From Rahnella perminowiae (GTDB lineage: Bacteria > Pseudomonadota > Gammaproteobacteria > Enterobacterales > Enterobacteriaceae): DNA of 59,585 nucleotides. This document shows, one piece after another, positions 29,929 to 39,462 of this stretch (position 1 is its first letter; every line of letters begins with the position of its first letter). Where the stretch lies: assembly GCF_019049755.1 (NCBI RefSeq), contig NZ_JAFMOS010000643.1, positions 1 to 59,585 of the forward strand, written 5' to 3'. The translations under genes were made by a program, and so were the position numbers. The notes beneath the pieces are model-generated. The model was not told where the DNA came from, did no database searches, and saw only the letters and a program-made list of their open reading frames with translations.

Positions 29929-30261
29929 ATGAGCCTTTTCATTTCTGATGCAGTCGCAGCGACCGGCGCACCGTCACAGGGAAGTCCTTACTCTCTGGTT
30001 ATTATGCTGGTGGTTTTTGGTCTGATTTTCTATTTCATGATCCTGCGCCCGCAGCAGAAACGTTCTAAAGAACACAAAAAACTGATGGATTCTATCGGTA
30101 AAGGTGACGAAGTCATGACCACAGGTGGCCTGATCGGTCGCGTAACCAAAGTAGCCGAAACCGGTTATGTGGTTATCGCACTGAACGACACCAACGAAGT
30201 GATGATCAAACGTGACTTCGTGGCAGCAGTTCTGCCAAAAGGCACGATGAAGTCTATCTAA
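29929..30261 (+). CDS. yajC: Sec translocon accessory protein YajC
   Basis: 110 residues. One membrane helix (about residues 19-40, SLVIMLVVFGLIFYFMILRP region) followed by a basic cytoplasmic domain (RPQQKRSKEHKKLMDSI and VMTTGGLIGRV). It associates with SecDF and YidC. GAGGGAATTTAA precedes the ATG. It lies 27 bases before secD. Confidence 0.97.
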   Translation: MSLFISDAVAATGAPSQGSPYSLVIMLVVFGLIFYFMILRPQQKRSKEHKKLMDSIGKGDEVMTTGGLIGRVTKVAETGYVVIALNDTNEVMIKRDFVAAVLPKGTMKSI

Positions 30262-30288
30262 TTTTCGATTTTCCCGAAGGGAACTGCC

Positions 30289-32136
30289 GTGTTAAACCGT
30301 TATCCTGCGTGGAAGTATCTGATGCTGATCGTTGTGGTCATCGTCGGGCTGCTTTATGCACTTCCCAACCTTTATGGTGAGGATCCGGCTGTTCAAATCA
30401 CTGGTGTTCGGGGTTCCGACGCCAGTGCAGCAACACTGGATCAAGTCCGTAATGTATTAGACCAAAACAAAATCCAGAGCAAATCGATTGCCCTGGAAAA
30501 TGGCGCTATTCTTGCCCGTTTTAAAGACACAGACGTACAGCTTCGTGCACGTGAAGCGCTGACTGAAGCGTTGGGCGACAAGTTTGTTATTGCACTGAAC
30601 CTCGCGCCGGCAACGCCGCGCTGGTTGAGTATGCTGGGCGCTGAGCCGATGAAGCTGGGCCTCGACTTACGTGGTGGTGTGCACTTCCTGATGGAAGTGG
30701 ATATGGATACCGCGTTGAGTAAGCTGCAAGAGCAGACCATGGACAGCATGCGCAGTGACCTGCGCGACAAGAATATTCCTTATGCCACGGTGCGTAAGCT
30801 CGACAACTATGGCGTTGAAGTGCGTTTCCGCGATGCTGCGACCCGTGATTCTGCAGCCAGCTATCTGAGCCCACGTCATCGCGATTTAGTGATCACTAAC
30901 AGCGGTGACAATGCTTTGAGTGTGGTGATGACTGATGCCCGCCTGAGTGAAGCCCGTGAGTACGCCGTTCAGCAAAACATCAATATCCTGCGTAACCGCG
31001 TAAACCAACTGGGTGTTGCTGAGCCACTGGTACAGCGTCAGGGTTCCGACCGTATTGTGGTTGAACTGCCGGGGATTCAGGATACTGCACGTGCCAAAGA
31101 AATCTTAGGCGCGACCGCGACCCTGGAATTCCGTCTGGTTAACACCAACGTGGATGCTTCTGCTGCTTCAACCGGTCGTGTACCGGGCGACAGCGAAGTG
31201 AAAGACATGCGTGATGGTCGCCCGGTTGTATTGTACAAGCGGGTGATTCTGACCGGTGACCATATCACTGATTCCACATCCAGCATGGATGAATACAATC
31301 AGCCACAGGTCAACATCTCACTCGACAGCGCTGGCGGTAACGCCATGTCTAACTTCACCAAGGATAATATCGGCAAACCGATGGCAACCTTGTTCGTGGA
31401 GTACAAAGACAGCGGTAAGAAAGATGCCAACGGCCGTGCGATTCTGGCGAAACAGGAAGAAGTTATCAACGTGGCGACTATTCAGTCACGTCTGGGCAAC
31501 AGCTTCCGTATCACTGGCGTCAACGATCCGAATGAAGCCCGTCAGTTGTCCCTTCTGCTGCGTGCCGGTGCGTTAATCGCGCCAATTCAGATTGTTGAAG
31601 AACGGACCATTGGCCCGACCTTAGGGATGCAAAACATCACTCAGGGTCTGGAAGCGTGCTTGTGGGGCCTGGTGGCATCCATTCTGTTTATGGTGGTCTT
31701 CTACCGTAAATTTGGTGTGATCGCGACGACCGCGCTGATTGCGAACCTGGTGCTGATTGTCGGGATCATGTCTCTGCTGCCTGGTGCGACGCTGACCATG
31801 CCGGGTATTGCCGGTATCGTACTGACGCTGGCGGTGGCCGTCGACGCCAACGTACTGATAAACGAACGTATCAAAGAAGAGTTGAAGAACGGGCGTTCCG
31901 TTCAGCAGGCGATTCATGAAGGCTATAAAGGCGCGTTCTCCAGTATCGTTGATGCCAACATTACGACCCTGATCACGGCAATTATTCTTTATGCAGTGGG
32001 TACCGGTTCGATTAAAGGCTTTGCTATCACCACCGCTATCGGTGTGGCAACCTCGATGTTTACGTCGATCGTGGGAACCCGTGCCATCGTGAACCTGGTT
32101 TACGGCGGCAAACGCATTAAAAAGCTGTCTATCTGA
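30289..32136 (+). CDS. secD: Protein translocase subunit SecD
   Basis: 615 residues, same as E. coli, starting at GTG 30289 after GAAGGGAAC. One N-terminal helix, a large periplasmic domain up to about residue 450 and five further helices. Family motifs seen are [16 protein letters not shown] in the periplasmic start, the [10 protein letters not shown] strand, and [16 protein letters not shown] in the membrane domain that relays protons. With SecF and YajC it uses the proton gradient to pull exported chains across. Ten bases separate it from secF. Confidence 0.98.
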   Translation: MLNRYPAWKYLMLIVVVIVGLLYALPNLYGEDPAVQITGVRGSDASAATLDQVRNVLDQNKIQSKSIALENGAILARFKDTDVQLRAREALTEALGDKFVIALNLAPATPRWLSMLGAEPMKLGLDLRGGVHFLMEVDMDTALSKLQEQTMDSMRSDLRDKNIPYATVRKLDNYGVEVRFRDAATRDSAASYLSPRHRDLVITNSGDNALSVVMTDARLSEAREYAVQQNINILRNRVNQLGVAEPLVQRQGSDRIVVELPGIQDTARAKEILGATATLEFRLVNTNVDASAASTGRVPGDSEVKDMRDGRPVVLYKRVILTGDHITDSTSSMDEYNQPQVNISLDSAGGNAMSNFTKDNIGKPMATLFVEYKDSGKKDANGRAILAKQEEVINVATIQSRLGNSFRITGVNDPNEARQLSLLLRAGALIAPIQIVEERTIGPTLGMQNITQGLEACLWGLVASILFMVVFYRKFGVIATTALIANLVLIVGIMSLLPGATLTMPGIAGIVLTLAVAVDANVLINERIKEELKNGRSVQQAIHEGYKGAFSSIVDANITTLITAIILYAVGTGSIKGFAITTAIGVATSMFTSIVGTRAIVNLVYGGKRIKKLSI

Positions 32137-32146
32137 GGAGTGCGTT

Positions 32147-33121
32147 GTGGCACAGCAACAACCATATACTGTTGAACAACTGAACTACGGCCGTAAAGTT
32201 ATCGACTTTATGCGCTGGGACAACGTGGCCTTCTGTATTTCAGGCCTGTTGTTTATCGCATCCGTTGCGATTATGGGCGTTCGCGGGTTCAACTGGGGTC
32301 TGGATTTCACTGGCGGTACCGTCATTGAAATCAGCCTTAGCCAGCCCGCTAACCTGGACGTAATGCGTGCCGATCTGGAAAAAGCAGGATTCAAGGATCC
32401 TGTCGTTCAGAACTTCGGTAGCAGTCGTGATGTGATGGTTCGCCTTCCACCTGTATCGGGTAATGCCGGTCAGGAACTGGGGAATAAAGTCCTGAGTCTG
32501 GTGAATGCGGATATCGACAAAGACGCGACCGTGAAACGTGTTGAGTTTGTCGGCCCGAGCGTGGGGAGTGATCTGGCGCAGGCTGGCGGCATGGCGCTGC
32601 TGATGGCGCTGATTTGCATCCTGATCTATGTCGGTTTCCGTTTTGAATGGCGACTGGCGCTGGGGGCGGTAATCGCACTGGCGCATGACGTGATCATCAC
32701 CATGGGCGTATTGTCACTGTTCAGGATCGAAATTGACCTGACCATCGTCGCGTCCCTGATGTCCGTTATCGGCTACTCGCTGAATGACTCCATCGTGGTA
32801 TCGGACCGTATTCGTGAAAACTTCCGCAAAATTCGTCGCGGTAATTCTTACGAAATCATGAACGTGTCCCTGACCCAGACGTTAAGTCGTACCATTATGA
32901 CCTCAGCGACCACGCTGATGGTGGTTCTGATGCTCTATATCTTTGGGGGTGCGTTGCTGGAAGGCTTCTCACTGACCATGTTGATTGGCGTGTCGATCGG
33001 TACGGTTTCGTCAATCTACGTGGCGTCCGCGCTGGCCCTGAAACTGGGTATGAAGCGTGAGCACATGTTGCAGCAGAAAGTGGAAAAAGAAGGCGCAGAT
33101 CAACCTTCGATTCTGCCGTAA
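32147..33121 (+). CDS. secF: Protein translocase subunit SecF
   Basis: 324 residues from GTG 32147, preceded by GAGGAG. Six membrane helices with a periplasmic domain after the first. [12 protein letters not shown] and the membrane motif [15 protein letters not shown] are the SecF counterparts of the SecD motifs. Last gene of the cluster; a strong bidirectional terminator follows. Confidence 0.98.
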   Translation: MAQQQPYTVEQLNYGRKVIDFMRWDNVAFCISGLLFIASVAIMGVRGFNWGLDFTGGTVIEISLSQPANLDVMRADLEKAGFKDPVVQNFGSSRDVMVRLPPVSGNAGQELGNKVLSLVNADIDKDATVKRVEFVGPSVGSDLAQAGGMALLMALICILIYVGFRFEWRLALGAVIALAHDVIITMGVLSLFRIEIDLTIVASLMSVIGYSLNDSIVVSDRIRENFRKIRRGNSYEIMNVSLTQTLSRTIMTSATTLMVVLMLYIFGGALLEGFSLTMLIGVSIGTVSSIYVASALALKLGMKREHMLQQKVEKEGADQPSILP

Positions 33122-33157
33122 GTTGCCGATGGTTCCGTTATCGGAATAGAAAACCTA

Positions 33158-33183
33158 AACCCCGCGACGCGGGGTTTTTTTTA
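33158..33183. terminator. secF terminator, shared with convergent yajI
   Basis: AACCCCGC (33158-33165), loop GAC, GCGGGGTT (33169-33176) with T extending to 33183. The stem is compact and GC-rich, ideal for secF; the A's on the other side are too few for efficient use by yajI. Confidence 0.92.
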
Positions 33184-33200
33184 TCTGCTGTTTGCGGTTT

Positions 33201-33764
33201 TTATCGGGTTACGACAGGCAGGGACTGTGGCGTTGCCACAATATTATGCAGATGTACAAATCCCAGCGTTTCGACAGTCACCTGGTCAAACTTCACATCG
33301 ACTGTTTTCACCGGACCCGGCAGAAGGTCTGGCTCGACGGTAATGGTCTGGGTCTGCATATCGACAGTCAGCGGCTTGCCTGTAACCGGATCGAGCTGTC
33401 CCCAGCTCAGAGATGCCGTAAACGCTGGCAATGGCTGACCGGCATTATTTTTGATTTCCAGTACGGCCTGTACGCCGCTGGCGTCCGGAGCGATACGGGT
33501 TAGCTGAAGACTTAATTCACCAATGTTACTTTTGAGCAATGCGGCACTTTTGGCTGCCGGTAATAAATAGACACCATTATCCGACTGGCGGTTGAGGGTG
33601 GTTTGCTGTTCCAGTGCGAGGGCCAGATCGGTCAGGTGTTGCAGCTTTTGATTAAGCTGCCCGACTTCCGTTTTCAGGGCCGGTATTTGTGAATTTTGCG
33701 TCGCGCAGCCCGTCAGGCTGAACAATGCGGCGCAGACCAACAAAAGGTGTGGATGTTTTGTCAT
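33201..33764 (-). CDS. yajI: Lipoprotein YajI (DUF3251 family)
   Basis: 187 residues. Lipoprotein signal with lipobox LTGC, C20 being the lipidated residue. It is followed by a short helical stretch with heptad character (ALKTEVGQLNQKLQHLTDLALAL, about residues 29-51) and a beta-rich domain. Between secF and nrdR, as in E. coli. Function is unknown; residue 21 Ala and 22 Thr do not give an inner-membrane retention signal, so outer-membrane location is likely. Confidence 0.88.
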   Translation of the reverse strand: MTKHPHLLLVCAALFSLTGCATQNSQIPALKTEVGQLNQKLQHLTDLALALEQQTTLNRQSDNGVYLLPAAKSAALLKSNIGELSLQLTRIAPDASGVQAVLEIKNNAGQPLPAFTASLSWGQLDPVTGKPLTVDMQTQTITVEPDLLPGPVKTVDVKFDQVTVETLGFVHLHNIVATPQSLPVVTR

Positions 33765-33924
33765 ATCAGAGACTTCCTTTCATCTGCCCGTTGAAACATT
33801 CCATCCGGGCACCCATATCGATAGCTAAGTTTAACCCGATGTCGATGAAAGTAGCGACAGCCTTTGTTGTCGGCACACTTCGGGTTAAACTACTGTTCAA
33901 TTGAGTTCGCGATCAGGAAGTGCT

Positions 33925-34374
33925 ATGCATTGCCCATTTTGTGCCGCTGTTGATACTAAAGTCATCGATTCCCGTCTGGTAGGCGATGGATCGCAGGTTC
34001 GCCGTCGCCGTCAGTGCCTGGTGTGCCATGAACGTTTCACCACGTTTGAAGTGGCGGAACTGGTGATGCCGCGCGTCATTAAAAGCAATGAAGTTCGTGA
34101 ACCGTTCAATGAAGACAAACTTCGCGGTGGCTTTCTGAAAGCGCTGGAAAAACGCCCGGTAAGTTCCGATGACGTCGAAACTGCCATCAGCCACATTAAG
34201 TCGCAGCTGCGTGCGACCGGCGAACGTGAAATCCCGGCTAAAATGATCGGTAATTTGGTGATGGACGCCCTGAAAGGGCTGGATAAAGTCGCCTATATCC
34301 GCTTTGCGTCGGTGTATCGCAGCTTCGAAGATATCCGTGAATTTGGTGAAGAAATCGCCCGCCTTCAGGACTAA
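33925..34374 (+). CDS. nrdR: Ribonucleotide reductase transcriptional repressor NrdR
   Basis: 149 residues from ATG 33925 (MHCPFC), identical in length to E. coli; the in-frame upstream ATG would add eight unrelated residues. Zinc ribbon C3, C6, C31, C34, followed by an ATP-cone domain ([20 protein letters not shown] to about residue 139). It represses ribonucleotide reductase operons when dATP is bound. It starts the nrdR-ribD-ribE-nusB series, with ribD nine bases downstream. Confidence 0.98.
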   Translation: MHCPFCAAVDTKVIDSRLVGDGSQVRRRRQCLVCHERFTTFEVAELVMPRVIKSNEVREPFNEDKLRGGFLKALEKRPVSSDDVETAISHIKSQLRATGEREIPAKMIGNLVMDALKGLDKVAYIRFASVYRSFEDIREFGEEIARLQD

Positions 34375-34383
34375 GGAAAGCTG

Positions 34384-35532
34384 ATGTCGTCTGAACAATC
34401 TGCAAAGCCATTCTCCGCCGAAAACCATACCGATGAGCGCTATATGGCGCGGGCTTTCGAGCTGGCGCGCCGCGGGCGTTTTACCACCACACCTAACCCT
34501 AATGTCGGTTGTGTCATTGTATTGAATGGCGAAATTGTGGGTGAAGGCTATCATTTGCGTGCCGGTGAACCCCATGCAGAAGTTTACGCATTACGCATGG
34601 CCGGTGAGAAAGCCAGAGGGGCGACCGCTTATGTGACCCTCGAACCGTGCAGTCATCATGGGCGTACACCACCGTGTGCCGATGCATTGCTGGCGGCAGG
34701 CGTCGCCCGCGTGGTAGCGGCGATGCAGGATCCTAATCCGGAAGTGGCAGGGCGGGGTTTGTACCGGCTCAAACAAAACGGCGTGGATGTTAGCCATGGG
34801 CTGATGCACCCGCAGGCTGAAGCGGTGAATCTGGGTTTCCTCAAACGGATGCGCACCGGTTTTCCCTATGTTCAGCTTAAAATGGGTGCCTCTTTAGATG
34901 GCCGAACGGCGATGGCTTCTGGCGAAAGTCAGTGGATCACCTCGGCGGCGGCCCGTGCTGATGTTCAGCGCTTTCGCGCAGAAAGCTCGGCGATCCTGAG
35001 CACCAGTGCCACGGTTCTGGCTGACAATCCTTCGCTTAATGTACGCTGGAGCGAACTGGGCAGTGAAGTGCAGGCAATTTATCCCGAGGAAAATCTGCGT
35101 CAGCCATTACGGATTATTCTCGACAGTCAAAACCGCGTGACACCACAGCATCAGCTGATGAATTTACCGGGGGAAGTATTACTCGCACGGCTGGAAACTG
35201 ACTCGCAAGCCTGGCCGGAGTCTGTTGAACAATGGCGCGTGGCCGGACGCGACAATCGTATTGATCTGGTTCTGCTGATGATGCAACTGGCGAAACGTCA
35301 GGTTAATTCCATCTGGGTGGAAGCCGGCGCACAACTGGCCGGTGCCTTATTACAAGCCGGTCTGGTTGATGAATTAATCGTTTATATGGCGCCTAAGTTA
35401 TTGGGCAATAATGGTCGGGCACTGTGTGAACTGCCAGGATTGCAGCATCTGGCGGATGCGCCGGAATTTATTTTCAGCGATATCCGCCAGGTCGGCCCTG
35501 ACTTACGTTTGCGTCTGAAACCGGTGTATTGA
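34384..35532 (+). CDS. ribD: Bifunctional riboflavin deaminase/reductase RibD
   Basis: 382 residues. The N-terminal cytidine-deaminase-like domain has the zinc motif HAE (GEPHAEVYAL) and PCSHHGRTPPC. The C-terminal reductase domain starts near residue 155 (YVQLKMGASLDGRTA) and contains WVEAGAQLAGALL. It performs the second and third steps of riboflavin synthesis. AAGGAAAG precedes the ATG. Slightly longer than E. coli (367), with an N-terminal extension of about 14 residues. Confidence 0.96.
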   Translation: MSSEQSAKPFSAENHTDERYMARAFELARRGRFTTTPNPNVGCVIVLNGEIVGEGYHLRAGEPHAEVYALRMAGEKARGATAYVTLEPCSHHGRTPPCADALLAAGVARVVAAMQDPNPEVAGRGLYRLKQNGVDVSHGLMHPQAEAVNLGFLKRMRTGFPYVQLKMGASLDGRTAMASGESQWITSAAARADVQRFRAESSAILSTSATVLADNPSLNVRWSELGSEVQAIYPEENLRQPLRIILDSQNRVTPQHQLMNLPGEVLLARLETDSQAWPESVEQWRVAGRDNRIDLVLLMMQLAKRQVNSIWVEAGAQLAGALLQAGLVDELIVYMAPKLLGNNGRALCELPGLQHLADAPEFIFSDIRQVGPDLRLRLKPVY

Positions 35533-35571
35533 GAATTTTACTCCTCCCTGCGGAATGGCTTTAAAAGCGCA

Positions 35572-35601
35572 TGTCCAGACAGGGTTATTTTATGATAGAA
35601 T
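35572..35601 (+). promoter_or_regulatory. Possible promoter in front of ribE
   Basis: TAGAAT (35596-35601), overlapping TATGAT (35591-35596), gives a good -10; the -35 is weak (TGTCCA at 35572-35577). The following leader contains GGGGTT and AACCC, able to form a small hairpin before the SD. No FMN riboswitch pattern is seen. Confidence 0.35.
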
Positions 35602-35655
35602 CCGCCCCCCTGCGGCTGGGGTTGAGAAACTCCTGAACCCACTTTAAGGAAAACT

Positions 35656-36126
35656 ATGAACGTTATCGAAGGTGTTGTAGCCACGCCTAACGCGCGCGTA
35701 GCGATCGCGATTGCTCGTTTTAACAATTTTATCAACGACAGCCTGCTTTCAGGTGCTGTTGATGCATTAAAACGTATCGGTCAGGTCAGCGATGACAACA
35801 TCACCGTAGTCTGGGTCCCGGGCGCGTACGAATTGCCTCTGGCAACCCGCGCACTGGCTGAAAGCGGCAAATACGATGCGGTTGTTGCACTTGGCACCGT
35901 GATCCGCGGGGGCACTGCCCACTTTGAATTTGTGGCGGGCGAATGTAGCTCTGGCCTGTCCAGCGTTGCCATGAACAGCGAAATCCCGGTTGCCTTTGGT
36001 GTGCTGACCACAGAAAGCATTGAACAAGCCATCGAACGCGCAGGGACAAAAGCCGGTAACAAGGGTGCAGAAGCTGCACTGACCGCGCTTGAAATGATTA
36101 ATGTTATCAAGGCTATTAAAGCCTGA
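35656..36126 (+). CDS. ribE: 6,7-dimethyl-8-ribityllumazine synthase
   Basis: 156 residues, standard length. It condenses the ribD-pathway diamine with 3,4-dihydroxybutanone phosphate to give the lumazine precursor of riboflavin and assembles into icosahedral shells. Seen are ARFNNFIND, the substrate loop [23 protein letters not shown] with catalytic His, and [22 protein letters not shown] precedes the ATG. Called ribH in many species. nusB is 20 bases downstream. Confidence 0.98.
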   Translation: MNVIEGVVATPNARVAIAIARFNNFINDSLLSGAVDALKRIGQVSDDNITVVWVPGAYELPLATRALAESGKYDAVVALGTVIRGGTAHFEFVAGECSSGLSSVAMNSEIPVAFGVLTTESIEQAIERAGTKAGNKGAEAALTALEMINVIKAIKA

Positions 36127-36146
36127 ATCTAGTTAAGGGGAAATCC

Positions 36147-36560
36147 GTGAAACCTGCTGCTCGTCGCCGCGCCCGTGAATGTGCCGTTCAGGCGCTTTAC
36201 TCCTGGCAGTTGTCGAAAAATGACATCGCCGATGTTGAATTAGAATTCCTGACCGAGCAGGATGTCAAAGACGTAGACATTGCCTATTTCCGCGAACTGC
36301 TGGCTGGTGTAGCAAACAGTGCTGAGAAACTCGATGCACTGATGGCGCCGTACCTGTCCCGCCAGCTGGATGAACTGGGCCAGGTGGAAAGAGCAATTTT
36401 GCGTCTGGCTCTGTTTGAGCTAAGCAAACGCCAGGACGTCCCTTACAAAGTGGCGATCAATGAAGCCATTGAACTGGCGAAAACTTTTGGTGCTGAAGAT
36501 AGCCATAAGTTCGTCAATGGTGTGCTGGATAAAGCAGGCCCGCATATTCGTAAAAAATGA
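36147..36560 (+). CDS. nusB: Transcription antitermination protein NusB
   Basis: 137 residues from GTG 36147, with AAGGGGAAA upstream; E. coli also uses GTG. All-helical RNA-binding protein that joins NusE/S10 on boxA of rRNA leaders. The N-terminus [20 protein letters not shown] and [14 protein letters not shown]...[11 protein letters not shown] are characteristic. Co-transcribed with ribE. Confidence 0.98.
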   Translation: MKPAARRRARECAVQALYSWQLSKNDIADVELEFLTEQDVKDVDIAYFRELLAGVANSAEKLDALMAPYLSRQLDELGQVERAILRLALFELSKRQDVPYKVAINEAIELAKTFGAEDSHKFVNGVLDKAGPHIRKK

Positions 36561-36674
36561 TCATCAAAAAAGTTTCGGCTTCAGTCACAAATGGCGACAG
36601 TCATTTTGGCCTGATAACCGTCTCTGTTGATAATCTGGTGATGTCACCTGGTTTATCTTTTGTGTGACACCCTT

Positions 36675-36700
36675 CTTAAGGCCGGATTTCCGGCCTTAAG
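36675..36700. repeat. Perfect 11-bp hairpin between nusB and thiL
   Basis: CTTAAGGCCGG (36675-36685), loop ATTT, CCGGCCTTAAG (36690-36700). There is no T-run on either side, so it is not a standard terminator. It sits 27 bases before thiL and may stabilise or process the transcript. Confidence 0.6.
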
Positions 36701-36726
36701 TCATTCTAACGATTTGGAAATGTACT

Positions 36727-37713
36727 ATGTCATGCGGCGAATTTGATGTAATCACTCGCTACTTTAACCGGTTCAGAACCGCCCGACAGGATGTTCATTT
36801 AGGCATTGGTGATGATTGTGCCCTGCTGACGGTAGGCGAGAAGCAACTATTAGCAGTCAGCACCGACACGCTGGTCGAAGGCATCCATTTTCTCAAAACG
36901 ATTTCACCGGCAGACCTGGGCTATAAAGCGCTGGCGGTTAACCTGAGCGATCTGGCTGCTATGGGTGCCGATCCTGCGTGGGTTTCTCTGGCGCTGACAC
37001 TGCCGGAAGTGAACACTGACTGGTTGCAGGCATTCAGCGACAGTCTGTTTGAACAGCTTAATTATTACGGCATGCAGTTGATTGGCGGGGATACGACACG
37101 CGGACCGCTGAGCATGACGTTAACCATTCAGGGTCTGGTGCCTGCGGGGCGTGCGTTAACCCGCGCCGGTGCGGGCATAGGCGACTGGATCTTTGTTACC
37201 GGTACGCTGGGTGATAGCGCAGCTGGCCTGGCGATTTTGCTGGAACAGCTGAATGTTGATGATGCGACAACTCGCGAATTTCTGCTTAAACGCCATCTGC
37301 GTCCGTCGCCACGTGTTTTACAGGGGCAGGCGCTGCGCGATTTAGCCACCTCAGCCATCGACCTGTCCGACGGACTGGTTTCCGATCTTAAACATATACT
37401 GAATGCCAGCGAGTGTGGTGCACGCCTCGATCTTGATGCGATCCCTTTCTCGCCAGCCATGAATCAGGTGGCGGATCCGGAACAGGCACTGAAATGGGCA
37501 CTGACCGGCGGTGAAGATTATGAACTTTGCTTCACTGTGCCGGAAATTAACCGGGGTGCGCTGGATGTTGCGCTGAGCCATCTGGGTGTCAACTTTACCT
37601 GTGTGGGTCAGATTGCGCCGCTTTCAGAAGGTATTAAGTTTATGCGTTCAGGCGTACCGGTCGAACTTGAATGGCAAGGTTTTGACCACTTTGCCGGAGA
37701 GGATTTGTTGTGA
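36727..37713 (+). CDS. thiL: Thiamine-monophosphate kinase
   Basis: 328 residues. ThiL phosphorylates thiamine monophosphate to the active diphosphate. Fold of the PurM/SelD type: [19 protein letters not shown], the [12 protein letters not shown] loop, and the late GGEDYELCF motif. The SD is poor (AAATG region), which suggests low translation. It overlaps pgpA by four bases. Confidence 0.97.
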   Translation: MSCGEFDVITRYFNRFRTARQDVHLGIGDDCALLTVGEKQLLAVSTDTLVEGIHFLKTISPADLGYKALAVNLSDLAAMGADPAWVSLALTLPEVNTDWLQAFSDSLFEQLNYYGMQLIGGDTTRGPLSMTLTIQGLVPAGRALTRAGAGIGDWIFVTGTLGDSAAGLAILLEQLNVDDATTREFLLKRHLRPSPRVLQGQALRDLATSAIDLSDGLVSDLKHILNASECGARLDLDAIPFSPAMNQVADPEQALKWALTGGEDYELCFTVPEINRGALDVALSHLGVNFTCVGQIAPLSEGIKFMRSGVPVELEWQGFDHFAGEDLL

Positions 37714-38270
37714 ATATAGGCCGTAAAAAACGCCCGGCGGGGTACAAAGGAAAAACCGGAGATCCGGTTCAGGACATGGCTGCGGCCAAAAAGCGTCTGG
37801 ATCTGCGTAATCCGTGGCATTTGCTGGCGACAGGTTTTGGCAGCGGTTTATTCCCTGTTGGCCCTGGCACGGCGGGCTCCGTCGCCGCGATCCCGTTCTG
37901 GATTGTCATGACCTACCTGCCATGGCAGGTGTATTCGATGATCGTTATGTTCAGCATTTGTATCGGGGTTTATCTTTGCCGCCAGACCGCGCGCGACATG
38001 CGGGTTCATGACCATGGCAGTATCGTATGGGATGAATTTGTCGGTATGTGGATCACACTGATGGCGATCCCGGTCAATGACTGGCGCTGGGTGTTGATCG
38101 GATTTATCGTTTTCCGTGTGCTGGATATCTGGAAGCCGTGGCCCATCCGCTGGTTTGACCGCAACGTACAGGGCGGAATGGGTATTATGATCGATGATGT
38201 GGTCGCCGGTGTGCTTGGCGCGGCTATCATCTATCTGGTCGGGCATCACTGGCCGCTGGGCCTGTTCTGA
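37710..38270 (+). CDS. pgpA: Phosphatidylglycerophosphatase A
   Basis: 186 residues from GTG 37710, which overlaps the thiL stop and has GGAGAGGA upstream. PgpA dephosphorylates phosphatidylglycerol phosphate in the inner membrane. Several hydrophobic segments, with [14 protein letters not shown] and the catalytic [17 protein letters not shown]. The N-terminus is about 14 residues longer and more basic than E. coli PgpA; a later ATG at 37776 is possible but lacks an SD. Confidence 0.95.
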   Translation: MNIGRKKRPAGYKGKTGDPVQDMAAAKKRLDLRNPWHLLATGFGSGLFPVGPGTAGSVAAIPFWIVMTYLPWQVYSMIVMFSICIGVYLCRQTARDMRVHDHGSIVWDEFVGMWITLMAIPVNDWRWVLIGFIVFRVLDIWKPWPIRWFDRNVQGGMGIMIDDVVAGVLGAAIIYLVGHHWPLGLF

Positions 38271-38289
38271 TCTTCGTGACCATGCAGTG

Positions 38290-38327
38290 AAAAGGCGTTA
38301 CAGGATTGGCCTGGTAACGCCTTTTTT
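38290..38327. terminator. Terminator between pgpA and convergent yajO
   Basis: AAAAGGCGTTAC (38290-38301) pairs with GTAACGCCTTTT (38314-38325) with T's continuing to 38327. Bidirectional in form. Confidence 0.88.
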
Positions 38328-38338
38328 GTCATCTCAGA

Positions 38339-39313
38339 TTACTGGAAACCGGTCGCCTGATGCGGCACATACGCCATTTCCAGCTCGGCGATTTCCTCAA
38401 TGGAAAGTTTCACCTCCAGTGCGGCGATGGCATCTTCCAGATGAGCGGGGCGCGAAGCACCGATTATAGGCGCGGTAACGATATGTTTACTTAAGATCCA
38501 CGCCAGGGCGATCTGCGCTCGTGGTACGCCATGATCTTCCGCTATTTTCCCGACACGCTCAGCGATTTTACCGTCGGCCTCATCGGTCGCGTCATACAGC
38601 GTTTTGGCAAAATTATCGGAAACTGAACGGGCGGTGGTTTCTCCCCACGGACGCGTGAGTTTACCGCGTGCCAGCGGACTCCAGGGCAACACTGCAATAT
38701 TTCTTTCCAGGCACAGCGGGTACATTTCGTTTTCTTCTTCACGCTGGATAAGATTGTACTGATCCTGCATTGAGACAAAACCCGCCCAGCCATTTTGCTC
38801 AGAGACATCTAATGCGTGTTTGAACTGATGTGCATGCATGGAAGACGCGCCAATAAAACGCGCTTTGCCGGCTTTTACTACGTCATTCAACGCCTCCAGC
38901 GTTTCCTCTATCGGCGTTTCGTAATCCCAGCGGTGGATTTGCAACAGGTCGACATAATCCATGTCCAGACGGCGCAGGCTGTCATCGATGGATTGCATAA
39001 TCGAGGCCCGTGAAAGCCCGGGTTTTAAGCCGGTGACCGCGTGATACACTTTAGTCGCCACGACAATTTCATCGCGCCTGGCAAAATCCTTCAGGGCACG
39101 GCCGACGATTTCCTCGCTGCTGCCGTCAGAATAACTGTTAGCGGTGTCAAAAAAATTAATCCCCGCATCCAGCGCTTGCCGGATGATAGGACGGCTGCTC
39201 TCTTCCGGCAGTGTCCACGCGTGGGTGCCGCGATCCGGTTCGCCAAAAGTCATACAGCCGAGACACAGGCGGGAAACTTTCATACCGGTTTTTCCGAGCG
39301 TAATGTATTGCAT
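38339..39313 (-). CDS. yajO: Aldo/keto reductase YajO
   Basis: 324 residues, E. coli length. The aldo/keto reductase barrel shows the catalytic set Asp-Tyr-Lys-His: FFDTANSYSDG (Asp, Tyr), VVATKV (Lys) and LLQIHRWD (His), then WSPLARGKLTRPW and an NADPH-binding end (IIGASRPAHLEDAI). E. coli YajO has been reported to form 1-deoxyxylulose 5-phosphate from ribulose 5-phosphate, the product of Dxs, whose gene is next door on the same strand; other reductase roles are possible. Confidence 0.92.
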   Translation of the reverse strand: MQYITLGKTGMKVSRLCLGCMTFGEPDRGTHAWTLPEESSRPIIRQALDAGINFFDTANSYSDGSSEEIVGRALKDFARRDEIVVATKVYHAVTGLKPGLSRASIMQSIDDSLRRLDMDYVDLLQIHRWDYETPIEETLEALNDVVKAGKARFIGASSMHAHQFKHALDVSEQNGWAGFVSMQDQYNLIQREEENEMYPLCLERNIAVLPWSPLARGKLTRPWGETTARSVSDNFAKTLYDATDEADGKIAERVGKIAEDHGVPRAQIALAWILSKHIVTAPIIGASRPAHLEDAIAALEVKLSIEEIAELEMAYVPHQATGFQ

Positions 39314-39427
39314 GATGTCTCCTGGTAAGCATGAAGTGATAACAGAAAATCGTGAAAATGATTAGCACGCTATAACTGTAGCTTAAAGCAGGGCAGGCTC
39401 GTGTGACTGAAAAGGGAATCGGAGGGG

Positions 39428-39456
39428 AAAACCCCTCTTTCAGGAAGAAAGAGGGG
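39428..39456 (-). terminator. dxs terminator
   Basis: On the minus strand CCCCTCTTTC, loop, GAAAGAGGGG (39456 down to 39432), then TTTT (39431-39428). It separates dxs from yajO. Confidence 0.85.
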
Positions 39457-39462
39457 GAATAA

